From: Streptomyces sp. SLBN-31
GTDB taxonomy: Bacteria > Actinomycetota > Actinomycetes > Streptomycetales > Streptomycetaceae
Length of the DNA: 64,000 nt
Assembly (NCBI RefSeq): GCF_006715395.1
Contig: NZ_VFNC01000003.1
Span: 620,001-684,000, forward strand
Direction of reading: 5' to 3'
The notes under the pieces are model-generated. The model ran no database searches. It saw only the letters and a program-made list of their open reading frames with translations, and was not told where the DNA came from. Every line of letters starts with the position of its first letter. Position 1 is the stretch's first letter. Position numbers and translations under genes: made by a program. This document shows positions 8,297-16,871 of the stretch, piece by piece.

Positions 8297-8791
8297 GAGC
8301 GCTCGTTCCTTTCCGTTGCACCGCTGGCAACACCGTGGGTCACATCACACCATGTGTCGATCACTTCACTGTGCGTACCTGTTGGCGCATCACACCCCTG
8401 CCGAAGGCAAGGGGAACCCCTATGGGCCGAGCATTGGCTGCTTCCGTGGCAGCCGCGCCACCCATACTGCGTCTATCAAAAGCATGGGCCTGGCGGGGGG
8501 TGGCGAAGTCTGGCGTTTTGCCGTTACGCGTATTTCTCTTCGCCTCCGCCACGGGAGGATGGGGCACGGTCGTCGGTGGATAGGACGCCCGGTTCGGTCA
8601 CCAGGTTCCGGGTGGCTGTCAACCACCCCTGGCCTTCTCCGAGTACGTACCCATCACGACCGCTGTGACGCTCTGTGGAGCAAGCCCAGTCGACCGCAAT
8701 ACCCCGTTACCCGAGGCTGTTTTAGGCCAACTTCGCTTAATGGCCCACCCTACTCCGGTTACCCACGGACACCAGGAATCCCGGCAGGACA
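8297..8791. other. 495-bp intergenic region between divergent genes
   Basis: This gap separates the minus-strand Prim-Pol gene from the plus-strand short ORF and PP2C gene. It has lower GC than the surroundings, with T-rich patches such as TTTTGCCG near 8516 and GCTGTTTTAGG near 8717, so promoters for both directions are expected. I see no tRNA, riboswitch or convincing ORF. Confidence 0.5.
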
Positions 8792-8896
8792 ATGCTGGAC
8801 ATCCCCTCACGAGTGCGTGTACATGTGGAGACACTGCTAGCGGCGCAGAATGACATGGGGGTTTGCGATGCTTTTGAGCAATACGCACCGGTCTGA
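8792..8896 (+). CDS. 34-residue ORF in frame with and just upstream of the PP2C gene
   Basis: ATG at 8792 has a good RBS (GGCAGGA, 4 bases before it) and opens a 34-codon frame. The protein starts MLDIPSRVRVHVETLLAAQN and ends in CDAFEQYAPV, followed by TGA. It looks like real protein: an amphipathic helix with no low-complexity bias. After the TGA the same frame continues with four codons (KPDA) directly into the ATG of the PP2C protein at 8909, which itself has only a weak RBS. Either this is a translationally coupled leader peptide, or the PP2C protein really begins here and the TGA is a nonsense change or sequencing error. Third-position GC (about 58%) is lower than in neighbouring genes. 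Confidence 0.55.
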   Translation: MLDIPSRVRVHVETLLAAQNDMGVCDAFEQYAPV

Positions 8897-8908
8897 AAGC
8901 CGGACGCC

Positions 8909-10303
8909 ATGAACGCCCCTCACCCTTCGAAAGTGGCTGGAATCGATTCAACGGTTCCCTCGCCCGCACACACTGTCGCGCCCGCGCCGACCGCCTCGGG
9001 TTCCTCGCCGGTCCCCCCGCCCAACGCACCCGGGGCACTGCTCCAGGACCGCCTCGCGGGCTGGGTCTCGGACCTGACGACACTCCACGAACTCACCGAA
9101 CGCCTGGCCCGCACGGCCGTGCTCGCCGAGGCCCTGACCGAACTGCTGCGCGCCGGAGCCGCCCTGGTGGGCGCCCGGCGCGGTCTCGTCGTACTGGAAC
9201 CGGGCGACGGGCTCGGACCCGACACGACGATCGGCCTGGGACTGGCCCGCGCCGACCTCGGGCACATCGAGACCGTGCCGCGCAGCGCGATGTCGTACGG
9301 CCGCATCCTCGACGGACTCCCGGGCGCCGACGGCGAGATCGCCGAGCCCGACCTGCTCGCCGAGGACGGCCTCGACCCCCGCCATCGCGAAGTGGCCGCC
9401 CGCCTCGGCTACGCCGCGTGCTACGCCCTCCCGCTGTCCGTCGAGCACGGGGGCCGCGTCGGCGCCGCCGTCTGGCTGTACGACGAGCCCGCGGAGCCGG
9501 GCGAGCGGCAGCGGCATCTGGTCGGGCTGTACGCCCGTTACGCCGGCGAACACCTGGCCCGGCTGGTCGAGGTGGAGCGCACGCGCGCGTGCATGGCGAC
9601 GATGGCCGAGGAGCTGCTGCCGTCCCGGCTCCCCCGCGTCGCCGGCGTCCAGCTCGCCGCCCGGCACCGCGCCGGCCCGCGCGGGGGCGGCGACTGGTAC
9701 GACGCCCTGCCGCTGCCGGACGCGGCCCTCGGGCTCGCGGTCGGCTCGGTCACCGGATCCGGCCCGAGCGCGGTCGCCGCGATGGGGCGGCTGCGCGCCT
9801 CCCTGCGCGCGTACGCCGTGATGGAGGGCGAGGACCCGGTTGCCGTCCTGTCGGACCTGGAACTGCTGCTGCGCCTGACCGAACCGGCCCGCTCCGCCAC
9901 CGCCCTGTTCGCCTACTGCGAGCCCGCGCTGCGCAAGATCACACTGGCCGGTGCCGGGCACTGCCCGCCGCTGCTGGTCGGCGAGCGGCGCACCGAGTTC
10001 GTGGAGACGTCGTTGTCCGCGCCGCTCGGCATGCTCGCCTGCTGGGAGGCGCCCAGCGTGGAGTTCCAGGCCGAGCCCGGCGAGACGGTTCTGCTCTACA
10101 CCGACGGTCTGCTGCACCGCACCGGTGACCCCACCGACCGCGCCTTCGCCCGGCTGCACGCGGCCGCCGCCGGCGTGCCCAGGGCGCTGCGGCACGACCC
10201 GGACGCGATCGCCGACCACGTGCTGCGCACCGTCCTGCCGGACGGGCTGGACGCGGCCGAGGGCGAGGAGGACGTCGTCCTGCTCGCGGCGCGTTTCGAG
10301 TGA
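8909..10303 (+). CDS. GAF domain plus PP2C/SpoIIE-type phosphatase-like protein
   Basis: This 464-residue protein has a Pro/Ala-rich N-terminus and a GAF-like sensor domain (about 55-225), followed by a PP2C/SpoIIE domain (about 235-464). Such proteins dephosphorylate anti-anti-sigma factors in partner-switch pathways. The first metal motif GGDWYDA (about residue 260) and the late YTDG and EDVVLLAARF motifs are present. However, the usual GDVxGHG motif reads GSVTGSGPSA (about 278-287), lacking the metal-binding Asp and the His, so activity may be weakened or lost. A 34-residue ORF lies upstream in the same frame, so the real N-terminus may be longer. Confidence 0.85.
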   Translation: MNAPHPSKVAGIDSTVPSPAHTVAPAPTASGSSPVPPPNAPGALLQDRLAGWVSDLTTLHELTERLARTAVLAEALTELLRAGAALVGARRGLVVLEPGDGLGPDTTIGLGLARADLGHIETVPRSAMSYGRILDGLPGADGEIAEPDLLAEDGLDPRHREVAARLGYAACYALPLSVEHGGRVGAAVWLYDEPAEPGERQRHLVGLYARYAGEHLARLVEVERTRACMATMAEELLPSRLPRVAGVQLAARHRAGPRGGGDWYDALPLPDAALGLAVGSVTGSGPSAVAAMGRLRASLRAYAVMEGEDPVAVLSDLELLLRLTEPARSATALFAYCEPALRKITLAGAGHCPPLLVGERRTEFVETSLSAPLGMLACWEAPSVEFQAEPGETVLLYTDGLLHRTGDPTDRAFARLHAAAAGVPRALRHDPDAIADHVLRTVLPDGLDAAEGEEDVVLLAARFE

Positions 10304-10425
10304 GCCGGGGGCGTGTGATCCCGTACGCGCGCCGCTGCCCTCGGTAACAGGTCCTTCGCCCCTGAGCCCCCTTCCGCACGACCGTACGATGGACGGGGTC
10401 CAGTGCCGTAACAAGGAGGATGACC

Positions 10426-11886
10426 GTGGCCGAGGAGCTCACCCCGGAGACCCCGGAGAACGAGTCTGAGGAGCCGATCAAGCAGCGCAAGAACGGCCTG
10501 TACCCGGGCGTGTCCGACGAGCTCGCCGAGAACATGAAGTCCGGCTGGGCCGACACGGAGCTGCGTGACCTGGAGCCGATCGCCCAGGCCGCCGAGACCG
10601 CCGCGCGGCGCGCCGCGCTGTCGGCGCGCTTCCCCGGTGAGCGCCTGGTGATCCCCGCGGGCAACCTGAAGACCCGCTCGAACGACACGGACTACCCCTT
10701 CCGGGCCTCCGTCGAGTACGCGTACCTCACCGGCAACCAGACCGAGGACGGCGTGCTCGTCCTGGAGCCCACCGGGGACGGCCACAAGGAGACGATCTAC
10801 CTCCTGCCGCGCTCGGACCGGGAGAACGGCGAGTTCTGGCTCTCCGGGCAGGGCGAGCTGTGGGTGGGCCGCCGGCACTCGCTCACCGAGGCGGCGAAGC
10901 TGTACGGCATCCCGGCCTCCGACGTGCGCGAGCTGGCCGACAGCCTGCGCGAGGCGACCGGCCCGGTGCGGGTCGTGCGCGGCTACGACGCCGGGATCGA
11001 GGCGGCCCTGACCGACAAGGTCACCGCCGAGCGCGACGAGGAACTGCGGGTCTTCCTCTCCGAGGCGCGCCTGGTCAAGGACGACTTCGAGGTCGGCGAG
11101 CTGCAGAAGGCCGTCGACTCCACCGTGCGCGGCTTCGAGGACGTCGTGAAGGTCCTCGACAAGGCGGAGGCGACCTCCGAGCGCTACATCGAGGGCACCT
11201 TCTTCCTCCGCGCGCGCGTGGAGGGCAACGACGTCGGCTACGGCACCATCGCCGCCGCCGGCCCGCACGCGTGCACGCTGCACTGGGTGCGCAACGACGG
11301 CCCGGTCCGCTCCGGCGACCTGCTGCTGCTCGACGCGGGCGTCGAGACGCACACGTACTACACCGCCGACGTGACGCGCACGCTCCCCGTCAACGGCCGG
11401 TTCAGCGAGATCCAGAAGAAGATCTACGACGCCGTGTACGAGGCCCAGGAGGCCGGTATCGCGGCGGTGCGGCCGGGCGCCAAGTACCGGGACTTCCACG
11501 ACGCCGCGCAGCGCGTGCTCACCGAGCGGCTCGTCGAGTGGGGGCTGGTCGAGGGGCCCGTGGAGCGGGTGCTGGAGCTCGGGCTGCAGCGGCGCTGGAC
11601 GCTGCACGGCACCGGGCACATGCTCGGCATGGACGTGCACGACTGCGCCGCCGCGCGCGTGGAGGCCTACGTCGACGGGACGCTGGAGCCCGGAATGTGC
11701 CTCACAGTCGAGCCCGGGCTGTACTTCCAGGCCGACGACCTGACGGTGCCGGAGGAGTACCGCGGCATCGGCGTGCGCATCGAGGACGACATCCTGGTGA
11801 CCGAGCACGGCAACCGCAACCTGTCGGCCGGGCTGCCGCGCCGCTCCGACGAGGTCGAGGTCTGGATGGCCTCGCTCAGGGGCTGA
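10426..11886 (+). CDS. pepP: Aminopeptidase P family protein (M24B, Xaa-Pro aminopeptidase)
   Basis: A 486-residue protein with an N-terminal aminopeptidase P domain (about 45-200, containing FRASVEYAYLTGNQTEDG) and a C-terminal pita-bread M24 domain. All five metal ligands are visible: Asp in LLLLDAGVETHTYYTADVTRT (two Asp), His in HGTGHMLGMDVHD, Glu in TVEPGLYF and Glu in RIEDDILVT. It should remove N-terminal residues preceding proline. The GTG at 10426 is preferred because AAGGAGG lies 6 bases before it. The in-frame ATG at 10420 directly abuts that RBS. The gene is probably monocistronic. Confidence 0.93.
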   Translation: MAEELTPETPENESEEPIKQRKNGLYPGVSDELAENMKSGWADTELRDLEPIAQAAETAARRAALSARFPGERLVIPAGNLKTRSNDTDYPFRASVEYAYLTGNQTEDGVLVLEPTGDGHKETIYLLPRSDRENGEFWLSGQGELWVGRRHSLTEAAKLYGIPASDVRELADSLREATGPVRVVRGYDAGIEAALTDKVTAERDEELRVFLSEARLVKDDFEVGELQKAVDSTVRGFEDVVKVLDKAEATSERYIEGTFFLRARVEGNDVGYGTIAAAGPHACTLHWVRNDGPVRSGDLLLLDAGVETHTYYTADVTRTLPVNGRFSEIQKKIYDAVYEAQEAGIAAVRPGAKYRDFHDAAQRVLTERLVEWGLVEGPVERVLELGLQRRWTLHGTGHMLGMDVHDCAAARVEAYVDGTLEPGMCLTVEPGLYFQADDLTVPEEYRGIGVRIEDDILVTEHGNRNLSAGLPRRSDEVEVWMASLRG

Positions 11887-11966
11887 TACGAGTCGGATGG
11901 CCGGGTACCTGTGGGGTGCCCGGCCATTGATGTGCCTGCATTCACGAACCTGGGGGGAGGGTCGTC

Positions 11967-13346
11967 GTGGACGACTTCTGGTCCGGCGTCGGTGTCGATC
12001 TGCATCTGGAGACCGACGACGGCGAGGGACGGCGGGTCGGGCTGGAACGGGCGCTGCGGGACGCCGTGCGGGACGGGCGGCTGGCACCCGGGACCCGGCT
12101 CCCGGCCACGCGCCGGCTCGCGACCGAACTGGGAGTCTCCAGGGGGACCGCGAAGGCCGCCTACGACCAGCTCGTCGCCGAGGGCTATCTGACCGCCCGG
12201 CAGGGCTCGGGCACCCGGGTCGCCGAGCTGCCCAAGGCCGAGACGGAGTCGCCGAGCACCGCCGCACGCGCGCTTACGCCGCGTTTCGACCTGCGCCCCG
12301 GCAGCCCGGACGTGGGGGCGTTCCCGGCGGCGGCCTGGCTACGGGCGCTGCGGCGGGCCATCGCCACGGCCCCGCTGCTGGCCTACGACTACGGCGATCC
12401 GCGCGGGCGCGTCGAGCTGCGCACGGCGCTCTCGGGTTACCTGGGGCGCGCCCGGGGAGTCCTCGCGCCGCCCGAGCGGATCGTGATCACTTCCGGTTAC
12501 GTGCAGGGGCTCGCGCTTCTCACGCGCGTGCTGGAGGGCGGCGAGATCGCCATGGAGGACCCCGGGCTGGCCTTCCACCGGGAGGTCGTGCGGCGCAACG
12601 GCGGCAGTGTGGTCGCGGCGCGGGTCGACGAACGGGGGGTGCGCGCGGGGGACCTCGGGGACTGCCGGGCCGCCGTGGTCACCCCGGCCCACCAGTACCC
12701 GACCGGAGTCACGCTGCACCCGGAGCGGCGGCGGGCGTTGACCGACTGGGCACGCGCGCGTGGCGGGCTGATCGTCGAGGACGACTACGACGGCGAGTTC
12801 CGCTACGACCGCCAGCCCGTCGGCGCGCTCCAGGGCATGGCACCCGGCCAGGTCGTCTACCTCGGCACGGCCTCCAAGACGCTCGGGCCCGCGCTGCGGC
12901 TCGGCTGGATGGTGCTGCCGCCGCACCTGGTCGACGCGGTCGCCGACGTCAAGCTGCACAGCGACCACCACACCGAGTCCATCGGCCAGCTGGCGCTCGC
13001 CGAACTCATCGACAGCCACTCCTACGACCGTCACGTGCGCGCGTGCCGGCTCCGGTACCGCAGACGCCGCGACCAGCTCCTCGACCGGCTCGGCGGCCAC
13101 CGCGACGTGCGCGGCATCGCGGCCGGACTGCACGCGCTCGTGGAGGTGGCCGACGAGGCGGACGTGCTGGAACGCGCCGAGGCGGAGGGCCTGGCCCTGG
13201 GCCGGCTCGGCGACCACTGGCACACCCCGGACGAGACACACCCGCAGGGGCTGGTCGTGGGGTACGGGACGCCTCGGGAGCGGGTGTACCCGGAGGCCCT
13301 GACGGTGCTCGAAAAGGTGCTGGAGTCGGCCGACCCGGCCCGCTGA
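11967..13346 (+). CDS. MocR/GabR-type regulator: GntR HTH fused to aminotransferase fold
   Basis: A 459-residue protein starting at GTG with GGGGGGAGGG upstream. Residues about 20-90 form a GntR winged helix (RDGRLAPGTRLPATRRLATE, TAKAAYDQLVAEGYL). Residues about 110-455 are a fold-type I aminotransferase domain with the PLP-lysine motif GTASKTLGPALRLGW and the HQYPTG segment. MocR proteins usually sense PLP or amino-compound adducts and regulate PLP synthesis, GABA or taurine genes, often acting on a divergent neighbour. Here the upstream neighbour is co-directional and unrelated, so the target is unknown. It ends 1 bp from the convergent ATPase gene. Confidence 0.92.
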   Translation: MDDFWSGVGVDLHLETDDGEGRRVGLERALRDAVRDGRLAPGTRLPATRRLATELGVSRGTAKAAYDQLVAEGYLTARQGSGTRVAELPKAETESPSTAARALTPRFDLRPGSPDVGAFPAAAWLRALRRAIATAPLLAYDYGDPRGRVELRTALSGYLGRARGVLAPPERIVITSGYVQGLALLTRVLEGGEIAMEDPGLAFHREVVRRNGGSVVAARVDERGVRAGDLGDCRAAVVTPAHQYPTGVTLHPERRRALTDWARARGGLIVEDDYDGEFRYDRQPVGALQGMAPGQVVYLGTASKTLGPALRLGWMVLPPHLVDAVADVKLHSDHHTESIGQLALAELIDSHSYDRHVRACRLRYRRRRDQLLDRLGGHRDVRGIAAGLHALVEVADEADVLERAEAEGLALGRLGDHWHTPDETHPQGLVVGYGTPRERVYPEALTVLEKVLESADPAR

Positions 13347-13347
13347 G

Positions 13348-13794
13348 TCAGACCGCCAGCAGCGGTGCGTCCTCGCGCCACTTGAGGATCTTGTCGAAGC
13401 TCACCACCGTGCCGTCACGGCCGGGCTTGTCGCCGATGTGGACGTGGTCGGCGAGCTCGCGGATCAGATACAGCCCCCTGCCGTGCTCGGCGTCGGCGCG
13501 GGCGGGGCGGACCGCCGGGGGCCCCGCGAGACCGGGGCCGGAGTCCGTGACCTCGATACGGCACTTCTCGCCGTCCAGGTAGGCGGTGACCCGGTACGCC
13601 TCCGCGGACTCGCCGTCCTCGGCGCTGCCGCCGTGTTCGACGGCGTTCGCGCAGGCCTCGCTGAGGGCGACGGAGAGGTCGTAGGAGATGTCGGGGTCGA
13701 CCCCCGCCGTCTCCATCGCGCCGAGCAGCAGCCGCCGGGCGAGCGGCACGCTCGCGGCTTCCCGCCGCAAGTGGAGTGACCACCAGATGCTCAT
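13348..13794 (-). CDS. RsbW-type ATP-binding protein
   Basis: A 148-residue single-domain GHKL ATPase. The N box is VALSEACANAVEHGG, G1 is IEVTDSGPGLAG and G2 is HGRGLYLIRELADHV. I selected the ATG at 13794 (MSIWWSLHLRREAASVP) because GGAGGCTGGAGC lies directly upstream and the segment matches the usual start of this family. The frame is open further upstream but the sequence there is not protein-like. Probable role: serine kinase/anti-sigma factor in a partner-switch module with an unlinked antagonist. It is convergent with the MocR gene with a 1-bp gap and has no terminator between. Confidence 0.9.
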   Translation of the reverse strand: MSIWWSLHLRREAASVPLARRLLLGAMETAGVDPDISYDLSVALSEACANAVEHGGSAEDGESAEAYRVTAYLDGEKCRIEVTDSGPGLAGPPAVRPARADAEHGRGLYLIRELADHVHIGDKPGRDGTVVSFDKILKWREDAPLLAV

Positions 13795-14017
13795 GCTCCA
13801 GCCTCCCGGCCGCGGCTCGACATACCGTTTTTTATTGCCGCGCGTAGGCATGTGTAAGCACCGAGTTGACGTGACGCCGCCCATATGGGCGATGCGTCCG
13901 GTCAGGAATCGGTGTATGTCCGATCAGCTCATGTCAGAGAGTGATCTTCTGGCCCGTAGGTCACCTTGTGGACCTGCCGTACGGTGCCGGCAGGGCCAGT
14001 GGGATGATGAGCCCGCC

Positions 14018-14830
14018 ATGACTGCCCCCCACCAGCGCAGGGCGCGCTCCGGACGAGACGTCCGGATTCTGCGGGCCGCGGTGTTCGCCGCGGTCTGCGT
14101 CGTGCTGGCCGCGGGCGGCCACGCCCTGGCCTCGTGCGCCCCGGTGCCACCGTGGACGCTGGTCGCCGGTTTCCTGGGCGTCCTGCTCGTCACGGTGCCG
14201 CTCAGCGGACGCGAGCGGTCACTGCCCGGGATCGCCGCGCTGCTCGCGGCGGGCCAGATCGTGCTGCACACGCTCTTCGGGCTGGGTCAGCACACGGCCG
14301 CCGGCGGCATGTCGATGGCGTCCATGAGGTCCGCGTCCGACGCCTCGCTGGTCCGGCAGGCGGCCCGCATCACCTGCGGGGCCGCAGCGGCGGCGATCAG
14401 TCCCGCCCAGGCCCGCCGGATCCTCACCGACGCCCGAATTCCGCAGACCCCGGCCATGGACATGAGCTCCGTGCGCCCGGCCGGTTCCCCGTCCCTGGTC
14501 TCCCTGCTGCCGTCCCTGCCGATGCTGCTGGGCCACGTCCTCGCGGCGGTCGCCGCCGGCTGGCTGCTGCGCCGCGGGGACCTGGCACTGCTCAGGCTCG
14601 TCGAACTGTCCGCGGACTCCATGGCCGAAGGGGCTCTCGTACGGTCCCTGCGCTCCGCGCTAGCCCTGGTGCGCGCCCTGCGCGCCGGGCTGCCGGCCGC
14701 ACCCGAGACGGGTCCGCGCGTGCCGGGCACCACCCTGCTCGCACCGCCCCGCCCCCGTACCGCCGCACTCCAGCACACGGTGATCCGGCGCGGCCCGCCC
14801 GCCGCCGCGCGCTTCCTCCTCGCCGCCTGA
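14018..14830 (+). CDS. Integral membrane protein heading the copper operon region
   Basis: A 270-residue protein with a basic N-terminus and about four to five hydrophobic segments (near 18-35, 43-60, 68-85 and 160-185). The loop after the third segment is rich in Met and His (GLGQHTAAGGMSMASMRSAS), and a second loop has TPAMDMSSVRP. Clustered Met and His residues in extracytoplasmic loops are typical of copper-handling membrane proteins. The gene sits 106 bp ahead of a YcnI-Sco-PCuAC-CopCD series, so a role in copper trafficking is inferred from context. No catalytic family is recognised. The ATG has GGATGATGAG upstream. Confidence 0.75.
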   Translation: MTAPHQRRARSGRDVRILRAAVFAAVCVVLAAGGHALASCAPVPPWTLVAGFLGVLLVTVPLSGRERSLPGIAALLAAGQIVLHTLFGLGQHTAAGGMSMASMRSASDASLVRQAARITCGAAAAAISPAQARRILTDARIPQTPAMDMSSVRPAGSPSLVSLLPSLPMLLGHVLAAVAAGWLLRRGDLALLRLVELSADSMAEGALVRSLRSALALVRALRAGLPAAPETGPRVPGTTLLAPPRPRTAALQHTVIRRGPPAAARFLLAA

Positions 14831-14936
14831 CGCGACGCACCGCACTCCTTCGGGGTGGGGCCGCCGTCGTGCGGCACGCGCGCGTGCGCGCGCACCCCAT
14901 CACCGCGACCACACTCGAAGTGGAGTGCTCTCTGCC

Positions 14937-15665
14937 ATGAAGGTCTCTCGTCTCGCCGCCTCCGGCGCCCTGGCCGGCGCCGCCGTGCTCACCCTGTCCG
15001 GCCCCGCGTTCGCGCACGTCAGCGTGCAGCCGGAGGGCTCGGTCGCCAAGGGCGGTTACGCCGTCGTCGACTTCAAGGTCCCCAACGAGCGGGACAACGC
15101 CTCGACCACCAAGCTGGAGGTCACCTTCCCGGCCGACCACCCGCTGGCCTCCGCGATGCCGGAGCCGATGGACGGCTGGAAGATCCACGTCACCAAGTCC
15201 AAGTTGGCCAAGCCGCTCGAGGTGCACGGCAAGAAGATCACCGAGGCCGTATCCAAGATCACCTGGACCGCGGACGGCAAGGGCATCGAGCCGGGCTACT
15301 TCGAGAAGTTCCCGGTCTCCGTGGGCGCCCTGCCCGAGGACGCGGACGAACTGGTCTTCAAGGCGATCCAGACGTACGACAACAAGGAGGTCGTGCGCTG
15401 GATCGAGGTCCAGCAGGACGGGCAGGAGGAGCCCGAGAACCCGGCGCCCGTGCTGACCCTGTCGGCCGCCTCCGAGGACGGGCACCACGGCTCGACGGCG
15501 GCCGAGGACGCCTCCGCCAAGACCACCACGGCCGCCTCCGACCCCGCCGCGACCTCCGACGGCAGTGACACCACCGCGCGCGTGCTCGCCGTCGTCGGCA
15601 TCGCCGTCGGCGCGCTCGGCGTGGCCTACGGCGTGCTGGCCGGCCGTCGGCGCACCGACGCCTGA
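14937..15665 (+). CDS. YcnI family copper-related membrane-anchored protein
   Basis: A 242-residue protein with a signal peptide (cleavage after GPAFA) leaving a mature N-terminal His (HVSVQPEGSVAKGG), the copper(II) ligand described for YcnI/DUF1775 domains. A conserved-looking Trp occurs in EPMDGWKIHVTKS. The domain ends near residue 165, followed by a Ser/Thr/Ala-rich linker and a C-terminal membrane helix (about 212-233, VLAVVGIAVGALGVAYGVLAG) with a short basic tail. It should act on the outer face of the membrane, as a copper chaperone or sensor. GGAG lies about 10 bases before the ATG. It is followed 79 bp later by sco in the same direction. Confidence 0.9.
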   Translation: MKVSRLAASGALAGAAVLTLSGPAFAHVSVQPEGSVAKGGYAVVDFKVPNERDNASTTKLEVTFPADHPLASAMPEPMDGWKIHVTKSKLAKPLEVHGKKITEAVSKITWTADGKGIEPGYFEKFPVSVGALPEDADELVFKAIQTYDNKEVVRWIEVQQDGQEEPENPAPVLTLSAASEDGHHGSTAAEDASAKTTTAASDPAATSDGSDTTARVLAVVGIAVGALGVAYGVLAGRRRTDA

Positions 15666-15744
15666 GGTCCTTCCACCGCCCTGTGCACCGGGGGCGTACG
15701 GCCCCCGGTGCACACCGGAGCTCTCACATCTGGGACATTTTTCT

Positions 15745-16398
15745 ATGCGCAACAAGACGTTCGCCGCGGCCGTGCTGCTCGCCGCCGCCTCCCTGACCCT
15801 CTCCGCCTGCGGCAGCGGCGACAGCAGTGACTCCCCCGTCGCCGTGGTCTCCGAGGACACCGGGCAGAAGGCCGCCACCGTCCTCGACCAGCCGTTCGAG
15901 AAGCCGGACCTGGTGCTCACCGACACCCACGGCCGCAAGTACGACTTCCGCAAGGAGACGGCCGGCAGGCCCACACTGATCTACTTCGGCTACACCCACT
16001 GCCCCGACATCTGCCCGACGACGATGAGCAACATCGCCGTCGCCAAGAAGCAGCTGCCCAAGGCCGAACAGGACAAGCTCCAAGTGGTGTTCGTGACCAC
16101 GGACCCGGCCCGCGACACCCCGGCCGAACTCGGCAAGTGGCTCAAGGGCATCGACCCCGCCTTCGTCGGCCTGACCGGCGACTTCTCCACCATCCAGGCC
16201 GGCGCCCGCACCCTGGGCATCTCCATCGAGCCGGCCCACAAGGACAAGAAGACCGGCAAGACCGTCTCGGTGCACGGCACCCAGGTCATCGCTTTCTCGC
16301 CGAAGACCGACGGCGGTTACGTCCTCTACGGCGAGGACGCCTCCGTCGACGACTACACCAAGGACCTGCCCAAGATCATCAGGGGGCAGAACCCGTGA
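15745..16398 (+). CDS. sco: Sco1/SenC family copper metallochaperone lipoprotein
   Basis: A 217-residue lipoprotein with lipobox LTLSAC near residue 20. The thioredoxin fold contains the copper-binding CxxxC motif in YTHCPDICPTTMSN and the distal His in TVSVHGTQVIAF. Sco proteins load copper into the CuA centre of cytochrome c oxidase. In Streptomyces lividans the orthologue also serves the GlxA morphogenesis pathway (established knowledge for that species). It shares a 4-base GTGA overlap with the following PCuAC gene, indicating translational coupling. Confidence 0.94.
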   Translation: MRNKTFAAAVLLAAASLTLSACGSGDSSDSPVAVVSEDTGQKAATVLDQPFEKPDLVLTDTHGRKYDFRKETAGRPTLIYFGYTHCPDICPTTMSNIAVAKKQLPKAEQDKLQVVFVTTDPARDTPAELGKWLKGIDPAFVGLTGDFSTIQAGARTLGISIEPAHKDKKTGKTVSVHGTQVIAFSPKTDGGYVLYGEDASVDDYTKDLPKIIRGQNP

Positions 16399-16856
16399 GG
16401 CGGCTCGCTCCCACGGCCCTGGTGATGGCCGGCGCCCTCGCCCTCGCGGGCTGCGGCGGCTCGGGCGGCTCCGGCGACGCCAGGCCCGAACTGTCCGTCA
16501 GTGCCTCCTACATGCCCCAGCCCATCACGGGCGAGATGGCCGCCGGATTCTTCGTCCTCACCAACAAGGGCGGCACGAAGGACGAACTGACCTCCGTCAC
16601 CAGTGACGCGGCGGGCAGCGTCACCATGCACGAGACCGTCGGGCAGTCGATGCGGGAGGTCACGTCCCTGGATGTGCCCGCCCACGGTCAACTCGTGTTC
16701 AAGAGCGGCGGCAACCACCTGATGTTCGAGAAGCTGAAGGGGAAGCCGAAGCAGGGCGAGAAGGTCACCGTCGAACTGCACTTCGCCGAGTCCGACCCCC
16801 TCACCGTCGAGATACCGGTGAAGTCGGCCACGTACAACCCTGCGACCGGCCACTGA
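16395..16856 (+). CDS. ecuC: PCu(A)C-type extracytoplasmic copper chaperone (ECuC-like) lipoprotein
   Basis: A 153-residue lipoprotein (lipobox LALAGC) of the DUF461/PCuAC family. The copper-site pattern is visible: Met in TGEMAAGFFVLTN, MHETVGQSMRE with Met and His, and HLMFEKLKGKPKQGEK with a His-Leu-Met step. The family passes copper(I) to Sco or directly to oxidase subunit II. Its start codon overlaps the sco stop (GTGA), and copC-copD follows after 15 bp, so these are one transcript. In S. lividans the equivalent protein is named ECuC and hands copper to Sco. Confidence 0.92.
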   Translation: MRRLAPTALVMAGALALAGCGGSGGSGDARPELSVSASYMPQPITGEMAAGFFVLTNKGGTKDELTSVTSDAAGSVTMHETVGQSMREVTSLDVPAHGQLVFKSGGNHLMFEKLKGKPKQGEKVTVELHFAESDPLTVEIPVKSATYNPATGH

Positions 16857-16871
16857 GGGAGAGGCACCACC

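Noticed and set aside
8894..8896. Selenocysteine reading of the TGA upstream of the PP2C gene
   Set aside because: No SECIS-like hairpin is evident after the TGA, and Streptomyces generally lack the selenocysteine machinery; a nonsense change or a separate leader ORF is simpler.
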